Below, piece by piece: positions 14,979 through 24,388 of a stretch of DNA of 63,584 nucleotides (position 1 is its first letter; each line of letters starts with the position of its first letter). The position numbers and the translations under genes were made by a program. Origin of the DNA: CANHEE01 sp043777755 (lineage in GTDB: Bacteria > Bacteroidota > Bacteroidia > Chitinophagales > Saprospiraceae); the NCBI GenBank assembly GCA_043777755.1, contig JAYWHK010000155.1:1-63584 (forward strand), given 5' to 3'. The notes beneath the pieces were generated by a model. It saw only the letters and a list, made by a program, of their open reading frames with translations, was not told where the DNA came from and did no database searches.

Positions 14979-17480
14979 ATGTTAAAGAAGTCAATCTTAC
15001 TTGCTTTTCTATTTTTTTACGCTTTTTCAGCCCATTCTCAAGCCCGTTTTCAATCGCCTGACGAATTTTTGCCACACCGTTTAGGGGAACAATTTACAGC
15101 CCATCATCAACTTGTAGGCTATTATGAATATGCCGCCGCACAAAAGCCTGAACAATGCAAACTCGTACAATTTGGAACAACCAACGAGGAGCGTCCACAA
15201 TTGGCGATGATTGTTTCTTCCAAAGAAAACATGGCTCGCATTGAAGAAATTCGCCTTAATAATTTGCGTCGAGTAGGTGTCGAAACAGGAACACCTGACA
15301 ATTCTAATCCTATCGCTATCATATACATGGGCTACAGTGTGCATGGAAATGAAGCAGCTGGCTCGGAATCTTCTATGAAAGTATTGTATGAATTGCTCAA
15401 TGCTAACAATCAAAATACGCAGTCTTGGTTGAAAAACACAGTGATTATCCTTGACCCATCACAAAATCCTGATGGCTATAGCCGTTACACACATTGGTAC
15501 AGAGATGTTTGTAATATGTTGCCCGATGTGGACAAAAGCACCAACGAACACCTCGAACCTTGGCCTTCTGGTCGTGTAAATCATTATTTGTTTGATTTGA
15601 ACAGAGATTGGGCTTGGGGAACACAAGTCGAAACTCAAAATCGTATCCGTTTTTACAAGCAATGGATGCCGCACGTTCACCCAGATATTCACGAACAAGG
15701 CAGCGATGCGCCTTATTATTTTGCACCAGCTGCCGAGCCTTTCCACAAGTTTATCACGCCTTTTCAACGTCAATTTCAGACCGAAATTGGCAAAAATCAC
15801 GCTAAATACTTTGACGAAAATGGCTGGTTGTATTTTACAAGAGAAGTTTTTGACTTGTTTTATCCGAGTTATGGCGATACTTATCCAACCTTCAACGGAG
15901 CCATTGGTATGACTTACGAACAAGGCGGTATTGGTGCAGGTCGTGCTGTTATGACTGAAATTGGTGATACTTTAACACTCAAAGACAGGATTCAGCACCA
16001 CTACACGACAAGCCTTTCTACAGTGGAAATTGCCTCTAAAAATGCAGCCCGTTTGGTCGATAATTTTACACAATATTTTAAAGAAACGTCAAAAAATCCA
16101 CAAGGCGAGTACAAAACTTACGTCATTAAAGCTGAAAATGGTGTTCAAAAACTAAAAAAACTCATGTCTATTTTGGATTTGCATAAAATCCAGTATGGAA
16201 CAGTAGCCGCTACGCAAAATTTGACTGGTTTTGATTACGGCACAGGCAACGACAAGACTTTTTCTGCGAATCCTAATGACTTGGTTATCAGTGCTTACCA
16301 ACCCATTTCGACTTTTACACAAGTACTTTTTGACCCAGTTTCGACCTTATCGGACAGCCTTACTTATGACATTACGGCTTGGGCGTTGCCTTATGCACAA
16401 GGTTTGAAAGCCTTTGCTTCAAAACAAAAAATAAATGTTGATAAAAAGTTCCAATTGCCTGAAAATCAAATCATTGCACAAAAAAATGCTTACGCATATT
16501 TGGTCAATTGGAACTCCGTACACGACGCTCGTTTTTTGAGTCATTTGGTACAAGCTGATGTAAGGGTTCGTTTTTCGACAGTTCCTTTTGAGATTGAAGG
16601 AAAAAAATACGATTATGGTACGCTCATTATTACCCGTGCCGACAACAAACGTTTGGGCGCAAATTTTGATTTAATCATAAAAAATATTGCCAATGCAGAT
16701 AAGCAAAATGTAACGGGTGTTTCGACAGGTTTCGTAGAAAACGGTGCTGATTTTGGTTCAGGACGAGTACATCCAGTTCGTGCGCCAAGGGTTTTGTTGT
16801 TGAATGGCGATGGCGTTGCCAACAATGCTTTTGGACATTTGTGGTATTATTTTGAAAAAGATTTGGATTATCCAGCTTCAATTGTCCCTGCCGATAGACT
16901 AAAAAGAACAGATTTGAGTAAATACGATGTATTGGTTATTTCTGATGGAACGTATGATTTTGATGAAAAAACCTTAGAAAAAGTGCGCAATTGGGTTCAA
17001 TCAGGCGGAAAACTCATTGCGATGGAAGAAGCCTTGCGTGCGTTTGAAGATCAAAAAGGTTTTGCTTTGAAAAAAGCTGATGATGCCGTTGTGGAGAACA
17101 AACGTTTGGATAGTTTTGTAGATATGGAGCGCAAAAGTATCAGCGACATTGTACCTGGCGCATTGTTCAAACTCAAAATGGACAACACTCATCCGCTGGC
17201 TTATGGTTTTGATAAAACATACTATGCGCTGAAAACCAATACTTTACACTACAACCAAAACAAAGATTTGAAAGATGTTGGTTACATAGGAAATGACCTC
17301 GAAGTGATTGGTTTTGCAGGAAGTCGTGCCAAGCAATTGATGAAAAACTCTTCTCAAATCGCTGTTCAGAACATGGGGCGAGGTTCTGTTATTTATCTTT
17401 CTGATAGTCCAGTTTTCAGAGGATTTTGGGATCAAGGCAAATTATTACTGAGCAATGCGATTTTTATGGTGGGAAATTGA
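14979..17480 (+). CDS. Secreted M14-family zinc carboxypeptidase
   Basis: An 833-residue protein from the ATG at 14979. I chose this start because it gives a clean signal peptide (KKSILLAFLFFYAFSAHSQ) and lies 33 bases after a TACTTTTG -7 box (14939-14946); the frame is open further upstream but would place the start before the promoter. Zinc ligands of the M14 fold: His122 and Glu125 in SVHGNEAAG, and His238 in HVHPDIHEQG. The family removes C-terminal residues from peptides or trims murein peptides. The C-terminal 230 residues (RVLLLNGDGVANNAFGHLWY, YDVLVISDG) look like a glutamine-amidotransferase-like fold, usual in this large Bacteroidota subfamily. Single-gene unit. Confidence 0.9.
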   Translation: MLKKSILLAFLFFYAFSAHSQARFQSPDEFLPHRLGEQFTAHHQLVGYYEYAAAQKPEQCKLVQFGTTNEERPQLAMIVSSKENMARIEEIRLNNLRRVGVETGTPDNSNPIAIIYMGYSVHGNEAAGSESSMKVLYELLNANNQNTQSWLKNTVIILDPSQNPDGYSRYTHWYRDVCNMLPDVDKSTNEHLEPWPSGRVNHYLFDLNRDWAWGTQVETQNRIRFYKQWMPHVHPDIHEQGSDAPYYFAPAAEPFHKFITPFQRQFQTEIGKNHAKYFDENGWLYFTREVFDLFYPSYGDTYPTFNGAIGMTYEQGGIGAGRAVMTEIGDTLTLKDRIQHHYTTSLSTVEIASKNAARLVDNFTQYFKETSKNPQGEYKTYVIKAENGVQKLKKLMSILDLHKIQYGTVAATQNLTGFDYGTGNDKTFSANPNDLVISAYQPISTFTQVLFDPVSTLSDSLTYDITAWALPYAQGLKAFASKQKINVDKKFQLPENQIIAQKNAYAYLVNWNSVHDARFLSHLVQADVRVRFSTVPFEIEGKKYDYGTLIITRADNKRLGANFDLIIKNIANADKQNVTGVSTGFVENGADFGSGRVHPVRAPRVLLLNGDGVANNAFGHLWYYFEKDLDYPASIVPADRLKRTDLSKYDVLVISDGTYDFDEKTLEKVRNWVQSGGKLIAMEEALRAFEDQKGFALKKADDAVVENKRLDSFVDMERKSISDIVPGALFKLKMDNTHPLAYGFDKTYYALKTNTLHYNQNKDLKDVGYIGNDLEVIGFAGSRAKQLMKNSSQIAVQNMGRGSVIYLSDSPVFRGFWDQGKLLLSNAIFMVGN

Positions 17481-17581
17481 TAGATAGTCAATAAGTCGTA
17501 AATCAGCAAGTCAATATTTTTTAACCTACTGATTTACAACATTTTATAGTATCACTTATTTCAGTTGATATGCTTTAAATG

Positions 17582-17620
17582 AAAAAATCCAAATTTTGAA
17601 AAGGCTCAAAATTGGGATTT
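17582..17620. terminator. Bidirectional terminator
   Basis: Stem AAAAAATCC(A/C)AATTTTGA with its complement, one mismatch, A-run and T-run on the two sides, between the convergent M14 and PtuB-like genes. The T-run touches the PtuB-like stop codon. Confidence 0.7.
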
Positions 17621-17622
17621 TT

Positions 17623-18222
17623 TTATTCCAATATAAATCTATAGGCAAAATCACCTAAATCAGGATTAAGTTCTTTAGAATATCGTTCATAACTATGGCG
17701 ACGACGGATACAAAGACTTTTATCATTAAAATTAAAAATACGCCGTGTTATTTCTGCTGATGCTCTTAACTTTTCATCTATATTTTCCTTGACCAAAATC
17801 TTATGTTGAATATAATCATAATAAAAGTATTTTTCAAAACTATAATCTTTACCATCGGGCCGTAAAAGCATTTCGTCATATTGTTCTCCTTTACCATTTT
17901 GACCTTGGCAGCCAGCACAAGCTACATATAAATTTTCCCATTGATAGGCAATAGCATAAAATTCCTCTTTTGATTTTGGACAAAAATGGTCAATTGTTTC
18001 ATCTGCCCTATCCAAAGGAAAACCATCACAATAAGAACAATGATTATCAGTCATTGCTTTTAAAAGCGGCAAAAGGTGGTGATTAAGCGATTTTTTGTTT
18101 ATTTGATTCCAATAAAATTTAAAATTAGGCTTTTTTATTCTATTTTTAGCGTATAAATTGCCAAAAGACACCCATTTATCTTTTAAGAAATCAGGAGTAT
18201 CAGTTCTTTCAAATTTTTTCAT
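17623..18222 (-). CDS. ptuB: PtuB-like HNH endonuclease of a Septu-type defence pair
   Basis: A 199-residue protein matching the TIGR02646/PtuB family. It has a first CxxC at Cys62 and Cys65 (HCSYCDG), the DH of the HNH motif at 78-79 (ETIDHFCPKS), the conserved WENL with Asn97, and a second CxxC at Cys102/Cys105 (ACAGC), so zinc and metal sites look intact. In Septu, PtuB is the nuclease that the ATPase PtuA holds and releases on phage infection. Its ATG overlaps the stop of the upstream ATPase by four bases (ATGA), so the two are translated together. No reverse transcriptase or msDNA-like region lies beside it, which argues against an Ec78-type retron. Confidence 0.85.
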   Translation of the reverse strand: MKKFERTDTPDFLKDKWVSFGNLYAKNRIKKPNFKFYWNQINKKSLNHHLLPLLKAMTDNHCSYCDGFPLDRADETIDHFCPKSKEEFYAIAYQWENLYVACAGCQGQNGKGEQYDEMLLRPDGKDYSFEKYFYYDYIQHKILVKENIDEKLRASAEITRRIFNFNDKSLCIRRRHSYERYSKELNPDLGDFAYRFILE

Positions 18223-19499
18223 ACTGTTTCAAAAAAGTCTTTTTGAGTAATTCGTTTGATTTGACGCAACTCAGAGCCTACAATATTCTCCAGTTCTCGG
18301 CTTTGTGTTGCTAAGGCATGAATTAATTTCATAAATTCTCCTTCTTCTTCGCTTGTAATTTTTCCATTTAAAATCTTATTTCTTAAAGTAGAAAATTCCA
18401 CTAACGACTTTTCTACTTCAACGCCAAACCTTGTACTAATATCAAACATTTCTTCTAAAATATAATCGTAACTTAGGGCATCTTCTGTTATTTTAGGGTA
18501 ATTAGATGCCAGAATAGTATTTTGCCCTTCTTTTATGAACTTATAAATGTAAGCTCCGTCCACTGAACCAACAACAAACGGGGAGTGCGTAGAAATAAAA
18601 ATCTGGGCATTAGGAAATAAACTTTGAACTACGAGTAGAATTCTCCGTTGCCAAGCAACGTGTAAATGAATGTCTATTTCATCTAAAAATAAAATAAAAT
18701 TACGTTCAAAAATATCAAGATCATCTACCCAATTCATCTTATCCAATCGCATCAACAAATCTGCAATCCAGCTAAAAATAGATTTGAAACCGTCTGGCAA
18801 AACATCTAAATTTCTTTTTTCACCTTCTACATAAAAAACAACTGCTAAAGGGTCATCTTCTAAATCAATCTTTACATTTTGTTGAGTAATTTCTGAAATA
18901 GCAAGTTCTATTTTTTTTATAGCTCTTGAATAACGTTCCATTTTTACAGTATCATTTTTTCTAAAAGCAAGACTTTCTCTTGTTTTTGTATTTGCTATCC
19001 AGTTAAAAATAAGCTCAGAAGATGTATTGTTTTCAAAATTTAAGGCATTTTCAGATGGATTGCTATTTATCTCCGTAATGGAATGAATTATAGCGTTATT
19101 AACTTTTCTGAAACCAGAATAAGCAAAAAAGGCACAATCATTTTTTATATTGGTAGATAATTTTTCAGAAAAAGAAATAATTGAGTTAGGATAATTTGTT
19201 TTTGAGAACTGAATCAAAGAACTATCATCACCAAAAAGATTTTGATTAACAAAATTAACACTAATATTAGCATCTTGATTGTGAAATTTTTGGATAAGAT
19301 TTCTGTTGTTATTGTTATGCGGAATACTCTCTATCAAACACTCAAGTAAGGTTGTTTTTCCTGTTCCATTTTCACCCGTCAAAATATGAATTTCTGCCTT
19401 ATTCTCATAAGGGGTTGGTTTTTCGGGAAAAATTAAATTCAATTTTTCAAAAGGACCAACCTTGTTGATTGTCAAACCTTCTATCCTAAAATTATTCAT
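18219..19499 (-). CDS. ptuA: PtuA-like AAA ATPase of a Septu-type defence pair
   Basis: A 426-residue SMC/Rad50-type ATPase. Walker A GENGTGKT at residues 42-49, a signature-like LPDGFKS near 234, Walker B FILFLDEID near 268-276, and a switch histidine in STHSPFV near 303-309. All catalytic parts are present. I chose the ATG at 19499 and not the one at 19535, because a TACCTTTG -7 box lies between them (19517-19524) and homologues begin near the first beta-strand (FRIEGLTI). PtuA forms an ATP-regulated complex with PtuB, which overlaps it by four bases downstream. Defence against phage is inferred from family and pairing. Confidence 0.85.
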   Translation of the reverse strand: MNNFRIEGLTINKVGPFEKLNLIFPEKPTPYENKAEIHILTGENGTGKTTLLECLIESIPHNNNNRNLIQKFHNQDANISVNFVNQNLFGDDSSLIQFSKTNYPNSIISFSEKLSTNIKNDCAFFAYSGFRKVNNAIIHSITEINSNPSENALNFENNTSSELIFNWIANTKTRESLAFRKNDTVKMERYSRAIKKIELAISEITQQNVKIDLEDDPLAVVFYVEGEKRNLDVLPDGFKSIFSWIADLLMRLDKMNWVDDLDIFERNFILFLDEIDIHLHVAWQRRILLVVQSLFPNAQIFISTHSPFVVGSVDGAYIYKFIKEGQNTILASNYPKITEDALSYDYILEEMFDISTRFGVEVEKSLVEFSTLRNKILNGKITSEEEGEFMKLIHALATQSRELENIVGSELRQIKRITQKDFFETV

Positions 19500-19516
19500 T
19501 TCTATAAAATTTTTAA

Positions 19517-19524
19517 CAAAGGTA
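19517..19524 (-). promoter_or_regulatory. -7 box of the PtuAB operon
   Basis: Minus-strand TACCTTTG about 17 bases before the ATG at 19499. A clear TTG at the normal distance was not found, so this is half a promoter; it still decides the start codon. Confidence 0.5.
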
Positions 19525-19567
19525 GTTTTTTTCAAAAAATAAACCTACTTTTATATTCAAATTTTTC

Positions 19568-19595
19568 TTGCCATGTTCAAAAAACCGTACCTTTG
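19568..19595 (+). promoter_or_regulatory. Promoter of the radical SAM gene
   Basis: TTG at 19568-19570, 17-base spacer, TACCTTTG at 19588-19595; the ATG at 19624 follows after about 20 transcribed bases. Confidence 0.65.
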
Positions 19596-19623
19596 CATAA
19601 ATTTTTATTTCTGACAATAAAAA

Positions 19624-21291
19624 ATGCGAATATTACTAACCACACTCAATGCAAAATACATTCATATTAACCTGGCTATCAGGTTATTATATGATTTGAA
19701 CCACGAAAACCACAGCGGATTAGAGTGGAAGGAATTTACGATTAAAGAAGACCGTGATGAGATTGCTGATCACTGTCAAGATTTTGACGTTGTGGCATTC
19801 AGTTGTTACATTTGGAACATTACGCAAACGCTCGAAGTCGTCAAAAAAATCAAAGAGCGCAATCCCAATGTTAAGATTTTGCTCGGCGGTCCAGAAGTCA
19901 GTTACGATTGGCAAGACGTCATTTCTGAGCCAGCTGTGGATTATATCATTACGGGCGAAGGAGAGATTCCATTCAAAGCATTTTTGGAAAATTTCCCCGA
20001 AGTAGAACATTTACCGAATGTCATTTCTAAAAAAGAAAATGCCATTATGTGTCAAAGCAAAACGGAACAATTTGATTTGACCAACTATAAAAATTCTCTT
20101 TTCTACAAATACGATAAGCCCGAAACCTTGGAAAACAGGGTTCTCTACATCGAAACTTCTCGTGGCTGCCCATACAAATGTGAGTTTTGTTTGGCGAGTT
20201 TGGACAATGTGGTACGTTATTTACCCATGTACAACATCAAGGCGAATCTCTTGTACATGATGCAGCACGGCAAAGTCATAAAGTTTTTAGATAGAACTTT
20301 CAATGTCAAAAAAGCCTTTACGATAGAGATTTTTCAATTTATTTTGGACAATTATCGACCACAAAATGTTTTTCAATTTGAGATAACTGCCGATATATTA
20401 CACCCTGATATTGTGCAGTTTATACATGATAAAGTACCGCACGGACTGTTTCGTTTCGAGATTGGGATTCAAACAGTGAACCAAAAAGCGAATTTGGAAG
20501 TTAGCCGAAAACAGAATTTTGACAAGACGGTAAAAATAATCAAAACGCTTGATTACAAAGTGGAAATGCACTTAGATTTGATTGTAGGAATGGCGTTGGA
20601 TTATTGGGACGACATCAAATATAGTTTTGAAGAAGTATTCAAACTTTATGCGCCTGAGTTACAATTGGGCTTTTTAAAATTTTTGAAAGGAACGCCTGTT
20701 CGCCACAAAGCTGAACAACATGGTTTTGTCTATGACCCAAATCCGCCGTATCAAATCATCGAAAGTAATTATTTGACCCGTGACGAATTGTACCGCATCG
20801 AGATTTTGGAAAATGCTTTGGAAATCTATTGGAACAAACATCGCTCGCAACGCACATTGCGCTATGTCTGCGAAAATTATAGTATTTTTGATTTTTTGCT
20901 TGGTTTGGGAACACTTTTTGGCGAAAAAAGAGAATTTCACAAATACGCTTTGATTGATGTATATGAAACTTTAAATGAATACGCAGAAACTGCTTTCCCA
21001 AATGACTTGATTCTGAAAGAAATGATTGGCTTGGATTATTACCTTTTTTACAAAGTAAAGCCAAAAACCTTGTTTTTAGAAGAAATAAACCGTCAGGAAA
21101 AATATGCTTTGTTGGATAGATTAAAATTGAACCATCAAAAAAATCGTTATTTTGTCTTACCTCTCAGTTTTGATTTTGACCTTTTTGAAAAAGAAAATAG
21201 AGTTGAATTGTCAGAAAATCCATTAATTTTGTTATACAATGGAATGGAAAAGGCGAAAAAAGTAGCGTATGCTGAAATGTTAGAATGTTAG
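19624..21291 (+). CDS. B12-binding radical SAM enzyme
   Basis: A 555-residue protein. Residues 1-130 form a cobalamin-binding Rossmann-like domain (KILLGGPEVSYDW, YIITGEGEIPF). The radical SAM cluster ligands are Cys182, Cys186 and Cys189 in SRGCPYKCEFCLAS, followed by a TIM-barrel core. The C-terminal 150 residues match the DUF4080-type tail seen in this subfamily. The substrate is unknown; family members carry out methylations or ring rearrangements. Complete length. A perfect REP-like hairpin follows the stop by 11 bases. Confidence 0.9.
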   Translation: MRILLTTLNAKYIHINLAIRLLYDLNHENHSGLEWKEFTIKEDRDEIADHCQDFDVVAFSCYIWNITQTLEVVKKIKERNPNVKILLGGPEVSYDWQDVISEPAVDYIITGEGEIPFKAFLENFPEVEHLPNVISKKENAIMCQSKTEQFDLTNYKNSLFYKYDKPETLENRVLYIETSRGCPYKCEFCLASLDNVVRYLPMYNIKANLLYMMQHGKVIKFLDRTFNVKKAFTIEIFQFILDNYRPQNVFQFEITADILHPDIVQFIHDKVPHGLFRFEIGIQTVNQKANLEVSRKQNFDKTVKIIKTLDYKVEMHLDLIVGMALDYWDDIKYSFEEVFKLYAPELQLGFLKFLKGTPVRHKAEQHGFVYDPNPPYQIIESNYLTRDELYRIEILENALEIYWNKHRSQRTLRYVCENYSIFDFLLGLGTLFGEKREFHKYALIDVYETLNEYAETAFPNDLILKEMIGLDYYLFYKVKPKTLFLEEINRQEKYALLDRLKLNHQKNRYFVLPLSFDFDLFEKENRVELSENPLILLYNGMEKAKKVAYAEMLEC

Positions 21292-21302
21292 AATGTTTTT
21301 TT

Positions 21303-21346
21303 TTATTTCCGTAGCGTTGGCTTTAAAGCCAACGCTACGGAAATAA
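21303..21346. repeat. REP-like hairpin family A, copy 3
   Basis: A perfect 44-base palindrome centred on TTTAAA, with arms TTATTTCCGTAGCGTTGGC and the exact complement. Confidence 0.85.
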
Positions 21347-21389
21347 AAACGCCACAAAAATTCCAACGCTACAAAAAACAACACTGCGG

Positions 21390-21965
21390 TTAGATAGCAC
21401 TACTCTCAAATACATCTTTCACATCTATCTCAAAACCTTCCAAGACGAGTGATGTTATTTTCCCTTCTTGCTCTTGAAATTCATGCAAGCGATACGCATT
21501 GTTTTCCATCGTATAAATTTCGATGGTTTTATTTTGTGGGTCAATCAACCAAAATTCTTTGACAGCAAACTGTTCAAATAAGTCTTTTTTATCTACTCTA
21601 TCTCTCCGAATCGAGCCTGGCGAAATTACTTCTATGATTAAATCTGGCGCACCGTTCACGTAATCTTCATTTTCGATGATAAACAAACGCTCCGTTTTGA
21701 TAAAAATCAAATCAGGTTGAACGCCATTTTTACCATCAAAATAAACATCAATTGGAGCAGTGAAAATTCTACCCATTTTTTTTTCACGATTAAATACACC
21801 CATCGAAATTATAAGATTCGTGATTACATTTTGGTGTTTTACGCTTGGTGCTGTTCTTCTCACAAGATTTCCGTTTAAAAGTTCGTAGATAAACAAATCG
21901 TGGTCGTCGAATTCCATATTGCGGTATTCGTCCCAAGTAACTTTCTGTTCTATTGTTGCTACCAT
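21390..21965 (-). CDS. Uma2 family (DUF820) putative restriction-like nuclease
   Basis: A 191-residue protein of the Uma2/DUF820 family. It has the usual start (TWDEYRNMEFDD), the PD-(D/E)XK-like core (GVQPDLIFIK with the Asp, then APDLIIEVISPGS with the Glu) and the RDRVDKKDLFEQFAVKEFWLIDP segment. Biological role is unknown; such genes are often multicopy and horizontally spread. It follows its own promoter and is not coupled to a neighbour. Confidence 0.88.
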   Translation of the reverse strand: MVATIEQKVTWDEYRNMEFDDHDLFIYELLNGNLVRRTAPSVKHQNVITNLIISMGVFNREKKMGRIFTAPIDVYFDGKNGVQPDLIFIKTERLFIIENEDYVNGAPDLIIEVISPGSIRRDRVDKKDLFEQFAVKEFWLIDPQNKTIEIYTMENNAYRLHEFQEQEGKITSLVLEGFEIDVKDVFESSAI

Positions 21966-21980
21966 ATTTAAATTTTTTTA

Positions 21981-22011
21981 CAAAAATAAGTTATTTTGTT
22001 GAAAATACCAA
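21981..22011 (-). promoter_or_regulatory. Promoter of the Uma2 gene
   Basis: Minus-strand TTG (CAA at 22009-22011), 20-base spacer, TATTTTTG (CAAAAATA at 21981-21988), just before the ATG at 21965. Confidence 0.6.
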
Positions 22012-22025
22012 ATTATCATCTTTTC

Positions 22026-24281
22026 TTACTCATATTTCACCGTCATTTCATCAATTTTTGCGACAATTTCCTCTACGGTTTCTTTTAATTCTGACCCCAT
22101 GCGGAGGTATTCTATTGGGTATTCTTCTCTCATATAGTGCATCAGTGTGTACCAGATTGGTTTAAAACGGTTTTGGGTTTGTATCGCTATACCTTGCTCG
22201 CCTGTGAAATAATCATAGACAAAAGCATATTGTTTTTTAGCAATAGCCAGCAATAAAAAAGTCTGATAATCATCATCAAAATCTTCTACACTTTTGGCAT
22301 CATATAAAAATGTGTTAGCAGTTTCAAATGCCGCTTCGGGCTGATTGTTCCAAAGCTGTATGCAAGCCAAAGTATGCAACTGATAAATAGTTTGTTTCTC
22401 CACTGCCGCTTTTTGAGCATACATTAAAGCTTTTTCTTTTTCCATTGGCAAATGTTCAAATAAAAGCCAAGCGTAAGCATTCAATGCATCATTAACTCCT
22501 GCATCAATTGCTTTTAAATAATAAATTTCCGCTTTCGCAAAATCTTTGTATTCATTTTTGTATAAAAGAGCTAAATTAAATAACGCTTTATACTCTCCTG
22601 CATCAATTGCTTTTAAATAATAGGTTTCTGCTTTCGCATAGTCTTTGTATTCATTTCTATATAAATTACCTAAATTATTCAACGCATTATTATCTCCTGT
22701 GTCAATTGCCTTTAAATAATATATTTCTGCATTTGTAAAGTCATTTAATTCATTATAACAAAAAGCTATTCTAAAATTATCGTTGTTCTCATCAACAACA
22801 TTCAAAAAATTTTTCAAAGCGGTTTTGTAATCAGCATTATTATAAGCGACTTTTGCTTCTTCCAACAAAGACAAATCCGAATCTTGCAAATCCTTTGCCA
22901 AATCAGTTCTTCCTTTTTTACCTAAAAAATCTTTCGCTTCTTTTAAAAGTTCATGTTGCAATTCTTTACTGATATTTTTAGTATTGCACATTGCTTGACT
23001 GGAATAAAATGCACCTTTTACATTTTCATAATCTCCTGATTTCAAAGCATTTATGTGTCTATTTGCTCGTTCATTGAGTTCATCAGGCGAACACCAATCT
23101 TCTAAAAACTTGGTAAGCCAAACAATGTTTTTCTTATCACCTTTACGACCAAAACGCATCAAATACCATATATTGAAAAAACGCTCATCTATACGATAAA
23201 GATGATTTTTCGTAGGCGTTTCTATGCGTTCAATGACCTCATTTTTGGCGAGTTGCGCCAATTGTGCAGATACCACTTTGCTCTCTAAACGGGTTTTTGC
23301 AGCAAGTTCCTTGGTGCTAAGTGCGTCCCAACCCAAGGACAAAGCCTGTACGATTTGCTGCTGCTGTGCTGGCAATTCGTCCATGCGATGCTTGTAAAGA
23401 GGCGTAACGGTATCCAACAAGGCTTCGAGATTTTGAAACGACGTACCATTTTTGTCATCTGCAAAAATCTCAAACATCAGCACCACACTACGAATCACGC
23501 CACCTGTCAGACGGCGCAAAGACTCGATTCTTTCAGGATGATTTTTGATGATATAAGCCATGTTTTCAGTCTTATATACTGAACCTAACTGCTGTAATAC
23601 TTTCATCGTTTCGCCTTTATCAAGACCTCGTAGGCGGTAGGTTTTGAACAATTCATAAAACGGATGTTTGTAGTCGTGCGTGGCTTCAAGTGTTTGTGCG
23701 GTGGCAGCCACAAGCCCGATTTCTCGGCTCGTTTGCAAAATAGTTCTAAAACGTTGGATTTCGTGTTTTTTGAATTTATCAATATAAAAACCAAAATTGT
23801 CAATAAAAATAATGATTTTTTTATCATTTGCCTTCAATGTCGATATTAAAAGCTCAAAAATAGCCTTTTCAAACTCAATGTCGGTTTTATATTGAGCAAA
23901 CATGACATTCATTTTCGCAGAAAGTCCGCCAAACATTATTTCGTTGTGTTCTTCCAAAAGTTCTGCGATGCGTTCCCACATCTGATGCAAATTCAAAATT
24001 CCGTATTCTTCCTCATTGAACATAATCGGAATCAACCAATTGTTCAAATCTGAATCATCTTGAATCCCATATTTTAAGCGAAGGAGCATAGAGGTTTTTC
24101 CCATGCCTCGCTTGCCTTCAATCATAAAATGTTGCTCAGGAAAAACGGCTTTTTGCGCCTTAATATCTTTTGCAATGCGCTTGAAAACCTCCATCCGCAC
24201 CACAAAACCATTGATTAATTCCTCTTTGGACTGATTGTCAGGATTGTAAATATGAGAAATGGTTTGCTGTATTTTTTTCAT
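22026..24281 (-). CDS. Archaeal-type ATPase/STAND-like NTPase with winged helix and TPR/Sel1 repeats
   Basis: A 751-residue cytoplasmic protein. P-loop GKRGMGKTS at residues 56-64, Walker B KIIIFIDNFG near 155-163, sensor-like segment VAATAQTLEA near 191-200. A winged-helix domain follows (LSTKELAAKTRLESKVVSAQ, then LYRIDERFFNIWYLMRF, about 305-375), an arrangement like archaeal ATPase/STAND regulators. The C-terminal half has at least three 33-residue helical repeats (YAKAETYYLKAIDAGEYKAL and kin, about 500-620) that would bind a partner or ligand. No effector domain is fused, so a separate effector is possible; the 45-residue membrane peptide encoded just upstream is a candidate. Function unproven. 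Confidence 0.75.
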   Translation of the reverse strand: MKKIQQTISHIYNPDNQSKEELINGFVVRMEVFKRIAKDIKAQKAVFPEQHFMIEGKRGMGKTSMLLRLKYGIQDDSDLNNWLIPIMFNEEEYGILNLHQMWERIAELLEEHNEIMFGGLSAKMNVMFAQYKTDIEFEKAIFELLISTLKANDKKIIIFIDNFGFYIDKFKKHEIQRFRTILQTSREIGLVAATAQTLEATHDYKHPFYELFKTYRLRGLDKGETMKVLQQLGSVYKTENMAYIIKNHPERIESLRRLTGGVIRSVVLMFEIFADDKNGTSFQNLEALLDTVTPLYKHRMDELPAQQQQIVQALSLGWDALSTKELAAKTRLESKVVSAQLAQLAKNEVIERIETPTKNHLYRIDERFFNIWYLMRFGRKGDKKNIVWLTKFLEDWCSPDELNERANRHINALKSGDYENVKGAFYSSQAMCNTKNISKELQHELLKEAKDFLGKKGRTDLAKDLQDSDLSLLEEAKVAYNNADYKTALKNFLNVVDENNDNFRIAFCYNELNDFTNAEIYYLKAIDTGDNNALNNLGNLYRNEYKDYAKAETYYLKAIDAGEYKALFNLALLYKNEYKDFAKAEIYYLKAIDAGVNDALNAYAWLLFEHLPMEKEKALMYAQKAAVEKQTIYQLHTLACIQLWNNQPEAAFETANTFLYDAKSVEDFDDDYQTFLLLAIAKKQYAFVYDYFTGEQGIAIQTQNRFKPIWYTLMHYMREEYPIEYLRMGSELKETVEEIVAKIDEMTVKYE

Positions 24282-24300
24282 GATTGATGTTCTTAAGTTT

Positions 24301-24339
24301 ATTTAGAGTCTGCATAAAAAGAATTTATACAGACTCTAA
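24301..24339 (-). other. Hairpin in the spacer between the small peptide and NTPase genes
   Basis: Perfect 11-base arms (TTTAGAGTCTG and complement) around a 17-base AT-rich loop. It lacks a T-run on the minus strand, so it is not a classical terminator; it may stabilise or separate the two parts of the transcript. Confidence 0.6.
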
Positions 24340-24357
24340 AATAAATTTGGATAAAAT

Positions 24358-24388
24358 TTTGATTTCATTACTTTAAAAGTTACTTTTG
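24358..24388 (+). promoter_or_regulatory. Possible plus-strand promoter for an antisense RNA
   Basis: TTG at 24358-24360, 20-base spacer, TACTTTTG at 24381-24388. It faces into the small ORF on the other strand. No plus-strand gene follows; a strong terminator lies 150 bases on. Confidence 0.45.

Noticed and set aside
15445..15923. Minus-strand frames of 93 and 154 codons inside the M14 gene
   Set aside because: Opposite to a conserved zinc protease; composition is that of a shadow frame.
18000..19600. Retron (Ec78-like) instead of Septu
   Set aside because: PtuAB-like genes can belong to retrons, but no reverse transcriptase or msr/msd-like repeat is found on either side.
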